Source: Desulfohalobium retbaense DSM 5692 | GTDB lineage: Bacteria; Desulfobacterota; Desulfovibrionia; Desulfovibrionales; Desulfohalobiaceae | DNA length: 64,000 bases | Assembly: GCF_000024325.1 (NCBI RefSeq) | Contig: NC_013223.1 | Span: 1,980,001-2,044,000 of the forward strand | Reading direction: 5' to 3' | Shown here: positions 19,725-27,818 of the stretch, piece by piece | How positions within the stretch are numbered: position 1 is the stretch's first letter | How the letters are laid out: each line of letters starts with the position of its first letter | Notes under the pieces: model-generated | Told to the model about the DNA's origin: nothing | Databases searched by the model: none | The model's input: the letters and a program-made list of their open reading frames with translations, nothing else | Made by a program: the position numbers and the translations under genes

Positions 19725-19810
19725 CTGACTGTTGAAAAAACCGCATCGCGCCCCGCTCCCACACCCCGAGCAACGACACAAAAAGCTCAACATTGCAAGG
19801 GCGTTAGAGC
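19725..19810 (+). repeat. Possible left-half remnant of the intergenic repeat, copy G
   Basis: CTGACTGTTGAAAAAACCGC matches the left end of copies C, E and F, and GCAACGACACAAAAAGCTCA partly matches their GGCGACAAAA segment. The right half is absent or too decayed to see. Confidence 0.4.
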
Positions 19811-19821
19811 ACGTCGGACTA

Positions 19822-20184
19822 CTACGGCTTAAGCAGTTGCTCTTCCTCTTCCTGCTTGCTTTTGCACTCGATACACAACGTGGTCACCGGCCGGGCCTTG
19901 AGACGGGAAATGCTGATATCTTCGCCGCACTCCTCGCAGATACCAAATGTCCCGTCCTCAATACGCCCCAAAGCTTCCCGGATTTTTTTGATCAACTTGC
20001 GGTCCCGGTCCCGGAGACGGAGCGTGAAGGCCTGATCCGATTCGTGCGACGCGCGGTCGGCCGGGTCAGCGTAGACCGCGTTCTGGTTGGACATGTCCTC
20101 CAGAGTATGTTCGCCTTTTTTCTGGATTTCTTCCAATTCCTGGGTCAGGTATTCGCGAAAAAAATCAAGATCTTTTTGTTCCAT
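19822..20184 (-). CDS. dksA: DksA/TraR-family zinc-finger transcription factor
   Basis: Binds the RNA polymerase secondary channel and, with ppGpp, adjusts stable-RNA and amino-acid gene expression. The 120 residues form a coiled coil (about 5-85) with the tip region YADPADRASHESD and a C-terminal four-cysteine zinc finger CEECG...CIEC (about 87-110). It is shorter than E. coli DksA (151) but typical for the broader family. The start has several AGGAGG-like sites. The tRNA Gly-Cys-Gly cluster, a plausible class of target, lies just upstream on the other strand. Confidence 0.9.
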   Translation of the reverse strand: MEQKDLDFFREYLTQELEEIQKKGEHTLEDMSNQNAVYADPADRASHESDQAFTLRLRDRDRKLIKKIREALGRIEDGTFGICEECGEDISISRLKARPVTTLCIECKSKQEEEEQLLKP

Positions 20185-20537
20185 GGAAAATTCCTCCTTC
20201 TCCTCCTATCCTGAAATTACCGATTGAGAAGGAGAGATTCCTACCGTATCTGGACATAAAAAGTAAAGAAGCAAGTCGAGTACAGGCTGTTGCCGACCCA
20301 AGTTTCTGAATTGGCGAGCCTGAGGGCGAACCTCCCGCCTGCCCCAACGTTTTTTCATGCCGGTACACTCTCACCATTGTCCAGAAACAGTTGGAGCTCA
20401 GTTGCGCTTAGGGACTCTGCCCGGTAGCAGGACATAAATGCCCTCCAGGCCCTTTTTCTCCTGTCGATCCGGGGCACTTTGCTTCTCCCCTTTACAGCCG
20501 AGACCTCGCTTTTTTTATCCAACCCCGCACTCACTGC
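20185..20537. other. Non-coding spacer between dksA and the tRNA cluster
   Basis: About 350 bases without a credible gene. It must hold the leftward dksA promoter; I could not pick one out with confidence. The right edge meets the tRNA promoter. Confidence 0.5.
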
Positions 20538-20566
20538 TTGACACCGCATTGGCTTTTGCCTAAAAG
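20538..20566 (+). promoter_or_regulatory. Sigma-70 promoter of the tRNA cluster
   Basis: TTGACA at 20538-20543, a 17-base spacer, and TAAAAG at 20561-20566. The predicted start is about 8 bases before tRNA-Gly, the compact layout usual for stable-RNA promoters. Confidence 0.72.
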
Positions 20567-20581
20567 ATTCCTTCGTCGCGA

Positions 20582-20656
<75 letters not shown>

Positions 20657-20663
20657 TCGACAA

Positions 20664-20738
20664 GGCGGCATAGCCAAGTGGTAAGGCAGCGGTCTGCAAA
20701 ACCGCCATTCTCCGGTTCAAATCCGGATGCCGCCTCCA
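20664..20738 (+). tRNA. tRNA-Cys (GCA)
   Basis: Acceptor GGCGGCA/TGCCGCC, anticodon loop CTGCAAA (GCA), T-arm CCGGTTCAAATCCGG, discriminator T and encoded CCA. It sits seven bases after the first tRNA-Gly, so the two are clearly co-transcribed. Confidence 0.95.
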
Positions 20739-20744
20739 TATTTG

Positions 20745-20822
<78 letters not shown>

Positions 20823-20833
20823 TCTGATTATTC

Positions 20834-20865
20834 AAGGCCAGCCGTTTCGGTTTGGCCTTTTTTTT
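20834..20865 (+). terminator. Intrinsic terminator after the tRNA cluster
   Basis: AAGGCCA and TTGGCC pair around a short loop and are followed by eight Ts. The methyltransferase start is only 31 bases further on, so that gene must rely on read-through or on a promoter within the tRNA region. Confidence 0.75.
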
Positions 20866-20896
20866 GTTGTATCCACCTTGTCGGGAGGGAATCGGT

Positions 20897-21637
20897 TTGT
20901 CAGAGCTGCCATTTGACCTCAGGGCCCCACTGTCCGAACTCTTGGACCAGGCCCAGTCCAAATACAACGTGTGTTTCGAACCGCTTGTCATTGGCGAACA
21001 GCGTGTTGAAATCCTCCAAATCGCGGATATGGAAAACTATATCGAGCGATTGGCTGCGCAAACGAGCAAAGATCTGGAGCTGCCCTTTTGGGCCAAGATA
21101 TGGCCCACCTCCCTCTTGCTCGCCTATTTTGTCCAAAAACTCCCCGGACGGCAAAATGCTCCCCGCCTGCTTGAAATCGGAGCCGGGGTCGGCGTCTGCG
21201 GCCTCGTGGCCGCGCGTTGCGGTTTCTCGGTCACCATCAGCGACCTCGACCCTGACGCCCTGCTCTTCAGCCAGATCAACATTTTGCAGAACGGTTTGCA
21301 GGACAGGGCCGAAGTGGCCCAAGCCGACTTCAGCACTGACAGATTGCCCCGAACCTACGACTTCATTCTGGGCTCCGAAGTCCTGTACCACGCTTCCGCC
21401 TATACCGGCCTGGTGGAGTTTCTGCAGAACCACCTCGCTCAAAGGCCACATGCCGCCACGCTTTTAGCCCAGGGCTATGCCCGCGGAGCCCAGGGGTTTT
21501 TCGAGTTGGCCCAAAACGCATTCCAGGTTCAGCAGACCATTCTCGGCTATAAAGAAGGGGCGGACAAAGAAGACGAAAAGCACATGAGTGTCATATACAA
21601 ACTCACCCGCAAAGGAGCGGCTTCCGATGCTGCTTAA
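20897..21637 (+). CDS. Class I SAM-dependent methyltransferase (METTL21-like)
   Basis: A 246-residue protein with the Rossmann motif LLEIGAGVGVCGLVAA (about 91-106), acidic ISDLDPDAL, and GSEVLYH after motif IV. Together with the WPTSLLLA segment these are typical of the methyltransferase-16 group, which includes protein-lysine methyltransferases and nicotinamide N-methyltransferase-like proteins. The start is probably TTG 20897, placed after GGAGGGAATCGG; no ATG is well positioned. Its last 11 bases overlap the YcaO gene. The substrate is unknown; a protein partner encoded nearby (DsrC) is a speculative candidate. Confidence 0.75.
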   Translation: MSELPFDLRAPLSELLDQAQSKYNVCFEPLVIGEQRVEILQIADMENYIERLAAQTSKDLELPFWAKIWPTSLLLAYFVQKLPGRQNAPRLLEIGAGVGVCGLVAARCGFSVTISDLDPDALLFSQINILQNGLQDRAEVAQADFSTDRLPRTYDFILGSEVLYHASAYTGLVEFLQNHLAQRPHAATLLAQGYARGAQGFFELAQNAFQVQQTILGYKEGADKEDEKHMSVIYKLTRKGAASDAA

Positions 21638-23345
21638 GAACTGCTTCAAGGGATCCACCACCGATCTGGACAAGGTCTGCTCGCCGCAGGAAACCGTCGC
21701 CCGCGTCGGAGAAGTGCTCGAGCGCTACGGCGGCGTGTTGTCCGAAAATAAACGAATCGACACCGGTCGTCTGGGAATACCGGTCTACATGAGTTGCTGT
21801 GGCCCCAAGGCCCTTGATCTGTTGCCGGGGCGCAAGCAAATGGGCAAAGGGGCTTCCCCGGAACAGGCTCAGGCTTCGGCCCTCATGGAACTCACGGAAC
21901 GCTTCAGTTTTTTCGCTTTCTGGCAAGACGGCCACTCCTGCGAGACATGCACCTGGACCGAGGCCAAGGCCCGCTACGGCGATGCCCTGATCCCAATAGA
22001 ACACATTCTGGATTCGGTCGGGGACGACCTCGATCCGGATCTGGCTGAAAATCTGCTTGATCTGCTCGCCTGGCGGTTCGCCAAGGTCTGGGACCTGGCC
22101 CTGGAACGCGAGGTGTACGCCCCTGTGGATTGGTTCAGGCTGCTTAATGAGTATAATGGGTCCTGCGCGGGCAACACCAATGAAGAAGCCATCCTCCAGG
22201 GCTTGTGCGAAGTCATCGAACGGCATGTCTGCGCCCGGATCGATGACCGGACGCCCGAGTTGCCGACGATCGATCCGGACTCGTGTACCGACCCCACCTT
22301 GCGGGCCTTGCTTGATACCTTTGAGGCCAACGGCATCCGGGTCTGGCTCAAGGATTTCTCGTATGGCCTGCCCGCCCCGACAGTGGGAGCCCTGGCCTAC
22401 GACCCCCAGACTTTTCCCGAGTCCAGCGAAATCGTCTTCACCGCTGGGACCGCTTCGAGCCCGGACAAAGCAGCCATCCGGGCCCTGACTGAAGTCGCCC
22501 AACTCGCCGGTGACTTCCAGACCAGCAGCAATTACGAGGCCTCCGGGCTCAGCAAATACACCAGCCTGGACGAATGCGCCTGGCTGACCTGGGGCAGAGC
22601 CTGTTCCCTGAACTCGCTACCGGACATCACCGACGAAAACATCGCTCATGAAATACGGACCCTGGCCCGCTCTCTGGACCGACAGGGACTGCGCGCCTAC
22701 GCTGCGGATATGACCCACCCCGACCTTACTATTCCAGCCTTTTACACCTTTATCACCGGCTGCGACTTCCGTGAACGGACCCGGCACCCCAGCCTCGGCC
22801 TGTTTGTCGGGCGGCGGCTGGCGGAAGACACCCCGGTGGAAGAGGCCCGGCCCGGTTTGCAGATTCTGGAAGCCCTGCAGCCCGAAGCCCCCTATGTTCC
22901 CTTTTTCCAGGGCCTGCTCGCCCTGCGCGAAGACGCCCCCGGACAGGCCATGACCTGCTTCGCCGCTACGGCTGGTCTCCAGCCGGGCCGGGAGGAGCGG
23001 GCCCTGGTCGACTTCTATCTTGGCTACAGCGCCTCCCTAATAAACGACTGGGAAACGACCGCCACCGCTCTCGACCGCTCCCTGGCAGCCAGTCGTTCCC
23101 ATGCCGCCTTCAACCTTCGGGGGGTGGCCGCATTCAAACAAGCGCAATACGCCGAGGCGCGGAAGCATTTTGAACAGGCCCTTGCCGAGGACAGCGGCTC
23201 GGCTATGGATATAGCCAATGTGGGGATGTGCGCTTTGAAATTGGGAGACAGGCAAGAGGCCATTACATGGCTTCAAACCGCCCTCGAGCTCGATCCCGGC
23301 ATCGAATTCGCCCGGGAAACCTTGGCAGGCCTGCTCAATACTTGA
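21627..23345 (+). CDS. YcaO-domain protein with C-terminal TPR region
   Basis: YcaO enzymes use ATP to phosphorylate a peptide amide backbone, enabling azoline or thioamide formation; E. coli YcaO has a less clear role linked to RimO. The 572 residues comprise a YcaO domain (about 35-395) with the ATP-site helices SPEQAQASALMELTERFS (77-94) and NTNEEAILQGLCEVIERHV (about 184-202), and a tail of tetratricopeptide-like repeats (about 410-572: HAAFNLRGVAAFKQAQYAEA, AMDIANVGMCALKLGDRQEA). ATG 21627 has AAAGGAG upstream and overlaps the methyltransferase. dsrC follows 194 bases later. No precursor peptide or TfuA gene is visible. Confidence 0.88.
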   Translation: MLLKNCFKGSTTDLDKVCSPQETVARVGEVLERYGGVLSENKRIDTGRLGIPVYMSCCGPKALDLLPGRKQMGKGASPEQAQASALMELTERFSFFAFWQDGHSCETCTWTEAKARYGDALIPIEHILDSVGDDLDPDLAENLLDLLAWRFAKVWDLALEREVYAPVDWFRLLNEYNGSCAGNTNEEAILQGLCEVIERHVCARIDDRTPELPTIDPDSCTDPTLRALLDTFEANGIRVWLKDFSYGLPAPTVGALAYDPQTFPESSEIVFTAGTASSPDKAAIRALTEVAQLAGDFQTSSNYEASGLSKYTSLDECAWLTWGRACSLNSLPDITDENIAHEIRTLARSLDRQGLRAYAADMTHPDLTIPAFYTFITGCDFRERTRHPSLGLFVGRRLAEDTPVEEARPGLQILEALQPEAPYVPFFQGLLALREDAPGQAMTCFAATAGLQPGREERALVDFYLGYSASLINDWETTATALDRSLAASRSHAAFNLRGVAAFKQAQYAEARKHFEQALAEDSGSAMDIANVGMCALKLGDRQEAITWLQTALELDPGIEFARETLAGLLNT

Positions 23346-23379
23346 AGATTCGGCTGAGAACCCATTGAAAGTTCAGGCA

Positions 23380-23408
23380 TTGACAAAGGACTTCCGTCAA
23401 CTTAGTAG
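23380..23408 (+). promoter_or_regulatory. Weak promoter candidate upstream of dsrC
   Basis: TTGACA at 23380-23385, then, 17 bases on, TAGTAG, which is only a three-of-six match to a -10 box. If real, it gives a leader of roughly 125 bases before dsrC. It lies in the 194-base spacer between the YcaO gene and dsrC. Confidence 0.3.
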
Positions 23409-23539
23409 TTCAATAACGAAGCTAAGTCCGAACACGGTCCCTTGTCAGCCCTGGGCTCTCTCCAGGGCTTTGACACACATGCAGGGCAATGCTATAGCAC
23501 CCGCCGTGCAACACAAACCGGTTTTAAGGAGGTAAGATC

Positions 23540-23857
23540 ATGGCTACAGTGGAATTTCAGGGGAAAACATTTGAAGTCGATGAAGACGGTTTCTTGCAAA
23601 GTTTCGATATGTGGGCCCCGGAATGGGTTGATTATGTCAAAGAGCAAGAAGGCATCAAAGAGATCACCGAAGAACACCAGAAAGTGATCGATTTTCTGCA
23701 AGACTACTACAAGAAAAACGGGATCGCCCCCATGGTGCGCATCCTGTCCAAGGTCACCGGCTTCAAGCTGAAAAAGATCTACGAACTGTTCCCCTCCGGG
23801 CCCGGCAAGGGAGCCTGCAAAATGGCTGGCCTGCCCAAGCCCACCGGCTGCGTATAA
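23540..23857 (+). CDS. dsrC: DsrC, sulfur-carrier partner of dissimilatory sulfite reductase
   Basis: DsrC carries the sulfur of sulfite as a trisulfide between DsrAB and the DsrMKJOP membrane complex. The 105 residues are all DsrC/TusE fold, with the C-terminal arm holding Cys93 (GACKMAG) and the penultimate Cys104 (PTGCV). Both cysteines are needed in true DsrC, whereas TusE-type proteins keep only the last. The start is preceded by a strong AAGGAGGTAAGATC, fitting high expression. A strong terminator follows at once, so it is probably monocistronic. Confidence 0.96.
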   Translation: MATVEFQGKTFEVDEDGFLQSFDMWAPEWVDYVKEQEGIKEITEEHQKVIDFLQDYYKKNGIAPMVRILSKVTGFKLKKIYELFPSGPGKGACKMAGLPKPTGCV

Positions 23858-23877
23858 CGCGGTCACTACTTCTGCGA

Positions 23878-23912
23878 AAAAAAGGCGGTGCCTGACGGCA
23901 CCGCCTTTTTTT
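23878..23912 (+). terminator. Intrinsic terminator of dsrC
   Basis: AAAGGCGGTGCC and GGCACCGCC pair around TGAC and are followed by seven Ts. It starts about 20 bases after the dsrC stop. Confidence 0.92.
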
Positions 23913-24100
23913 ATCCGCTGTTGACCCGATTGACCCCCTGTGGGCTCCTGCGTAAAGTATACAGCAGCTCGAAGTCCGGTCCTTGATCCAGTTCGCATGG
24001 CAAGCAGCTCTGCCCGCCTCAGAGGACCAGGGCAAAACCAAACCACAACTGCCGAACCGGCTCACGGACCTGTAAACGCCATCACCCCACAGGAGTTCGT

Positions 24101-24466
24101 ATGGATATTTCAAAGACCATCGCTGAAATGAAGCAAGACCCGGGGTTCGCCCAGAACGTGGGCATGGTCCTGGCCCATAACGGAACCGCCCGGGAATGGT
24201 CGCGGGCGGACCGCTCTTCAGTGACTTCGCTGAAGGTCCAGCCCGATCAGGAAAAAATTGAACGCATCCGTCAGGAGATTTTGCAATATCCCGGTATCTT
24301 CGACATCCGTATCCAGGCCAATGAAGGGACGTTCACCCCGGGCGATGACCTCCTGTTTCTCGTCGTGGCCGGAGATATCAGGGAGAATGTCAAAAAGGCC
24401 CTGAGTGATCTGCTTGACCGTGTCAAAACGGAAGCGATCAGCAAGGAAGAAGTGCCCGGCGCATAG
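24101..24466 (+). CDS. MoaE-like molybdopterin synthase large subunit
   Basis: MoaE, with thiocarboxylated MoaD, inserts the dithiolene sulfurs of molybdopterin. The 121 residues resemble the MoaE core: HNGTAREWSR, then a long helix QEKIERIRQEIL and the sheet IQANEGTFTPGDDLLFLVVAGD. DRVKTEAISKEE at 103-114 would place the catalytic lysines K106 and K112. It is shorter than E. coli MoaE (150) and its N-terminus differs, so a related non-catalytic role is possible. No moaD is adjacent; moaA is about 6 kb away. Confidence 0.65.
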   Translation: MDISKTIAEMKQDPGFAQNVGMVLAHNGTAREWSRADRSSVTSLKVQPDQEKIERIRQEILQYPGIFDIRIQANEGTFTPGDDLLFLVVAGDIRENVKKALSDLLDRVKTEAISKEEVPGA

Positions 24467-24494
24467 AAAACGCCACCACTTGGCGCTGGGTGTG

Positions 24495-25334
24495 TCACGC
24501 GCCCAGCAACTCCCAAACCCGGGCAGCCTCTTCCGGTTTTCCCCGCTTGAGGCAACCTTGGGCATACAGGCGAACCCTGTCGTGGAGGGCCGTCCGGGCC
24601 AATCTATGATCAGCCGGCGCTAAGGTGGCCTCGTCCACTGTTTTTTTCAGGGCATAGATACGGTAGAGGTCCAGTCCGATAATGCGCCGGGACAATTGGT
24701 CGGCGTGCCCGCCGTATTTTTCCACCAGCACGTTCGGCAACAGGCCGACAGGATAGCGCCCGGCCACCCTGAGCCAGAGGTCAAAATCTTCGCAGGCCGG
24801 AAGCGAAACATCAAAAGGGCCGCACTCCTGCCACAGGCTGCGCCGGAAAAGCACGCACGAGGGGCTGATCAGGCACATGGTCAGCGAGGGTTCCAGAATC
24901 CAGCCCGAGGGTTTGGCGTGTTTGAACCCGGGATTGACCCGCTTGCCGTTGCGGATCCAGCTCTCTTCCGTCTGGCAGATATGCCAGTTCCCCTCACTCA
25001 GGAAGGCCACTTGCCGGGCCAATTTGGCGGGAAGCCAGATATCGTCCGAATCCAAAAGTCCGATCAATGCCGCTGAACTGGCGGCTATGCCAACATTGCG
25101 GGCAGCCGAAACCCCGCGGTGTTCCTGGCGCAGGACACGGATCCGCCGGCCGAATTCCTGCTCGAGTGCTTCGGCCGTTCCGTCTGTGGACCCGTCGTCG
25201 ACGACGATGACCTCCCGAGCGGGACGGGTCTGCGCAAGAACCGAAGCCACGGCACGTTCAACAGTCCCCCTGCGATTGTGCGTAGGGATAATCACTGCAA
25301 CCTGAAGTTCTTTATTCGGCACGGCCTTCTCCAT
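24495..25334 (-). CDS. Glycosyltransferase family 2
   Basis: A 279-residue GT-A fold enzyme with VIIPTHNRRGTVERAV at the start, VVDDGSTDGTAEAL (nucleotide-binding D) and the metal-binding LLDSDDIWLP (DxD-like). It probably transfers a sugar to an envelope polysaccharide; donor and acceptor are unknown. The ATG at 25334 overlaps the ATG of the divergent glycosyltransferase gene by two bases. A GTG at 25322, correctly spaced after GGAG, is a good alternative start that removes the overlap and costs four residues. Confidence 0.88.
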   Translation of the reverse strand: MEKAVPNKELQVAVIIPTHNRRGTVERAVASVLAQTRPAREVIVVDDGSTDGTAEALEQEFGRRIRVLRQEHRGVSAARNVGIAASSAALIGLLDSDDIWLPAKLARQVAFLSEGNWHICQTEESWIRNGKRVNPGFKHAKPSGWILEPSLTMCLISPSCVLFRRSLWQECGPFDVSLPACEDFDLWLRVAGRYPVGLLPNVLVEKYGGHADQLSRRIIGLDLYRIYALKKTVDEATLAPADHRLARTALHDRVRLYAQGCLKRGKPEEAARVWELLGA

Positions 25335-26448
25335 GCGCGTTTACGAAGTTATCAATGTCCGCTGGTTCAATGCCACCGCCTGGTATGCTATCACCCAAGC
25401 CCGGCTGCTTACGGCCCACGGCCATGAGGTCATGGTCGTCTGTCTGCCGGACTCGCCAGCCCATCTGAAGGCCCTGGAATACGGGCTTCCTGTCGCCACC
25501 CTGGACCTGAACACCACCTCGCCGCTGGGCATAGTCCGGCTGTACGTCCGCATGCGCAGGCTGCTCCGGGAATTTCCCCCGGAAATAGTCAATTGCCACC
25601 GCGGGGAGGCCTTTGTCCTTTGGGGACTCCTGAAATTGCAAAGCAGGGGGCTTTTTCGGCTCGTGCGCACCCGGGGCGACCAGCGTCCCCCCAAAAACAA
25701 CCGCGTCAACCGCTGGCTGCACCGGAGTCTGGCAGACGCCGTAGTTTGCACCAACTCGGCCATGGCCCGCCATTTCCGGGATATCCTTGGACTGCCTGCC
25801 TCCCACCTCTGGCTCATTTTCGGTGGTGTGGACCGGGACCGGTTCAAATACGATCCTGAAGGACGACACACTGTGCGACAACGCTACGGCTTTGGCCCCC
25901 AGCACAAGGTGGTTGGTCTCTTGGGACGATTCGACCGCGTCAAGGGACAGTGGGAATTGCTCCAGGCCGTATCCCGTCTCTACCATGACGGGATGAGCGA
26001 CCTCCGGGTCTTGCTCATCGGTTTTACCACCGCCACTTCCCAGGCGGAAGTGGAAGGATGGATTCAGGACCTGGGGCTGACCGAAGTGGTCCATATCACG
26101 GGATTGACTGAAGACGTCCCCGCCTGTCTCTCGGCCCTGGATCTCGGTATTGTCAATTCCTTGTGGTCGGAGACCATTGCCCGCGCCGCCCTGGAGACCA
26201 TGTCCTGTTCCGTCCCGCTTATTGGAACCACCGTCGGAGTCCTGCCCGACCTGCTCTCCCAGGAAGCCCTGGTTCCGCCAGGCGACAGCGGAGCCCTGGC
26301 CGACCGCATCCGGGACGTTTTCAGCGATCAATCCCTTGTGCAGCGGCTGCACAAGCAGCAGGAAGAGACCATCCGCGATCTCTCCACCGACCATTTTGTT
26401 CAACACACCCAGAGTCTGTACACCCGGCTCCTGAGTCCCGACCGATGA
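25333..26448 (+). CDS. Glycosyltransferase family 4 (GT-B fold)
   Basis: A 371-residue enzyme with an N-terminal acceptor domain (ARLLTAHGHEVMVVCLP) and a C-terminal donor domain with FGGVDRDRF, GLLGRFDRVKGQWELLQA and the family E-x7-E region (NSLWSETIARAALETMSC). It probably works on cell-surface glycans, like the divergent GT2 gene. No ribosome-binding site is obvious before the ATG. The stop overlaps the UPF0280 start (ATGA). Confidence 0.88.
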   Translation: MRVYEVINVRWFNATAWYAITQARLLTAHGHEVMVVCLPDSPAHLKALEYGLPVATLDLNTTSPLGIVRLYVRMRRLLREFPPEIVNCHRGEAFVLWGLLKLQSRGLFRLVRTRGDQRPPKNNRVNRWLHRSLADAVVCTNSAMARHFRDILGLPASHLWLIFGGVDRDRFKYDPEGRHTVRQRYGFGPQHKVVGLLGRFDRVKGQWELLQAVSRLYHDGMSDLRVLLIGFTTATSQAEVEGWIQDLGLTEVVHITGLTEDVPACLSALDLGIVNSLWSETIARAALETMSCSVPLIGTTVGVLPDLLSQEALVPPGDSGALADRIRDVFSDQSLVQRLHKQQEETIRDLSTDHFVQHTQSLYTRLLSPDR

Positions 26449-27188
26449 AACACCACGCTTCACCCCAGCGCGCCTACCGCATGGACGCCCGACCGCGCGA
26501 AAGCGAACTGGCATTCCAGGTGGTCGTTGAAGAGACCGACCTGTGGATCACGGCCCAAAAAGATCTGAGCCCCGAGGTCCACTCGGCTGTGCACCGCCTG
26601 CGAGGGATGGTCAAAAACGCCCTGGCCCTCTATGCGGATTTCGGCCCAAGCCTGCGGCCGGTCCCGGTTCCTGACAGTGCACCGGCCCTGATCCGCGAGA
26701 TGGCCGAGGCTGCTCTGGCCTGGAATGTCGGCCCCATGGCCTGTGTCGCCGGCGCCATCGCCCAGGGGGTGGCTGACAGCTGCCAGCCCCACAGTCCGGA
26801 GCTGCTGGTCGAAAACGGGGGTGATCTCTATCTCCACTCCACCCGCGAGCGGACCATAGGGTTGCTGGCCCAGCCAGACCAGGGTCTGCGGTTGGGGCTG
26901 CGCCTCAACGCCACGGATTTCCCTTGCGCCCTGTGCGCCTCGTCCGGCCGAATCGGCCATTCCCTGAGTCTCGGTTCCGGCGACCTGGTAGTCGTCCGGG
27001 CCCGGCAGGGCGCCTTTGCCGACGCCGGCGCCACCGCTCTGGCCAATCTATTGCACAGACGGCAGGACGTTCAGCGTGTACTGGACCAGGCCAAGGAGAT
27101 GGCGGCGCAGGGACTGCAGGGCGTCTTCGCCCAATACGACGATCAGATCGGAGTCTGGGGACAAATGGAATTGGTCGAGGTGGGGTAA
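26445..27188 (+). CDS. UPF0280 family protein (ApbE-like fold)
   Basis: A 247-residue protein of the UPF0280/TM1816 type, distantly related to the flavin transferase ApbE. Visible landmarks are ENGGDLYLHS (about 126-135), the CALCASSGRIGHSLSLG core (about 164-180) and DAGATALANLLH (about 193-204). In ApbE the comparable GGD and DA-T motifs bind FAD and metal, so a cofactor role is plausible but unproven. The start is coupled to the upstream glycosyltransferase by ATGA. No tail or target protein is adjacent. Confidence 0.8.
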   Translation: MKHHASPQRAYRMDARPRESELAFQVVVEETDLWITAQKDLSPEVHSAVHRLRGMVKNALALYADFGPSLRPVPVPDSAPALIREMAEAALAWNVGPMACVAGAIAQGVADSCQPHSPELLVENGGDLYLHSTRERTIGLLAQPDQGLRLGLRLNATDFPCALCASSGRIGHSLSLGSGDLVVVRARQGAFADAGATALANLLHRRQDVQRVLDQAKEMAAQGLQGVFAQYDDQIGVWGQMELVEVG

Positions 27189-27231
27189 GACCTGCTGAAG
27201 CGGTGGCCGCGCACCGGACACGGCCCTGTAT

Positions 27232-27299
27232 CTGCCTGTTGGAAAATTCCTTATACCCCAGGCCAGCCAAAAATCCCACGGGCAAAGCACAAAAAAAGT
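27232..27299 (+). repeat. Intergenic ~150-bp repeat, copy D, left part
   Basis: CTGCCTGTTGGAAAATTCCT, then AGCCAAAAATCCCACGGGC and a run of As. It matches the left part of copies C, E and F up to the CAAAA tract, where it is interrupted by the 306-bp element and continues at 27606. Confidence 0.8.
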
Positions 27300-27605
27300 G
27301 GCTCTTCGTCACAGGGCATGGAATTTCAGACGCAAAAGTTTGCCGTCTCTTCTGTGTGCTTCGAGCGAAAGGCCCGCACATTTTCTTGGTCCCGCCAAAA
27401 GGGGGAAACCGGACCGCGAACTGAACGCTCCCAGGCGGATTTTGATGCAACAAGGGCCATCTTCGACACCTGGAGTTCTGTTCCTCTTGAGAGTCCGGAG
27501 GGGGCAAGGATCCCCCTTTGGCGGGATTGAGAAAATACCGGGCCGAAAATGGGCACACAGAAGAGACGGCAAACTCCAAAAATCCACAGGATCCGTCAAA
27601 GAACC
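27300..27605. mobile_element. 306-bp palindromic MITE-like element, ISL3-type ends
   Basis: It is flanked by an exact 8-bp duplication AAAAAAGT (27292-27299 and 27606-27613). The ends are inverted: GGCTCTTCGTCA on the left and, on the opposite strand at the right, GGTTCTTTGACG. A perfect 23-bp inverted match lies inside (27337-27359 and 27553-27575), and CCCGCCAAAAGGGGG / CCCGCCAAAGGGGG continue the symmetry. No transposase is encoded. GG-TCTT ends and 8-bp A/T-rich duplications fit the ISL3 family as I know it, so this is probably a non-autonomous derivative. Confidence 0.8.
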
Positions 27606-27700
27606 AAAAAAGTTCAAGGTCGCAGCCCGCGTATTCGTCCGTACGAGTTTGAACCTCTTGCGGCTTTGCTGCCTATTGGGTGATTTTCACTGGCCTGTTC
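27606..27700 (+). repeat. Intergenic ~150-bp repeat, copy D, right part
   Basis: It resumes with AAAAAAGTTCAAGGTCGCAG and continues GCGTATTCGTCCG, GAGTTTGAACC, GCGGCTTTGCTGCCTATTGG and TTTTCACTGGCCTG. Joined to 27232-27299 after removing one 8-bp duplicate, it restores a normal member of the family. Confidence 0.85.
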
Positions 27701-27818
27701 CGGGCCACCGTGATCGTTCTCTCGAATCGCAGTCTGCTCACACCCCCCGCTAAGCGCGAAAGGCCGGGGCACTGTCGCCCTGTCGTCACAGCAATGTCCG
27801 TCGAAACACGTTTTTTGA

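Noticed and set aside
25312-26514. 400-codon minus-strand open frame opposite the GT4 gene
   Set aside because: The plus frame carries conserved GT-B motifs; the minus frame would also overlap the start of the GT2 gene.
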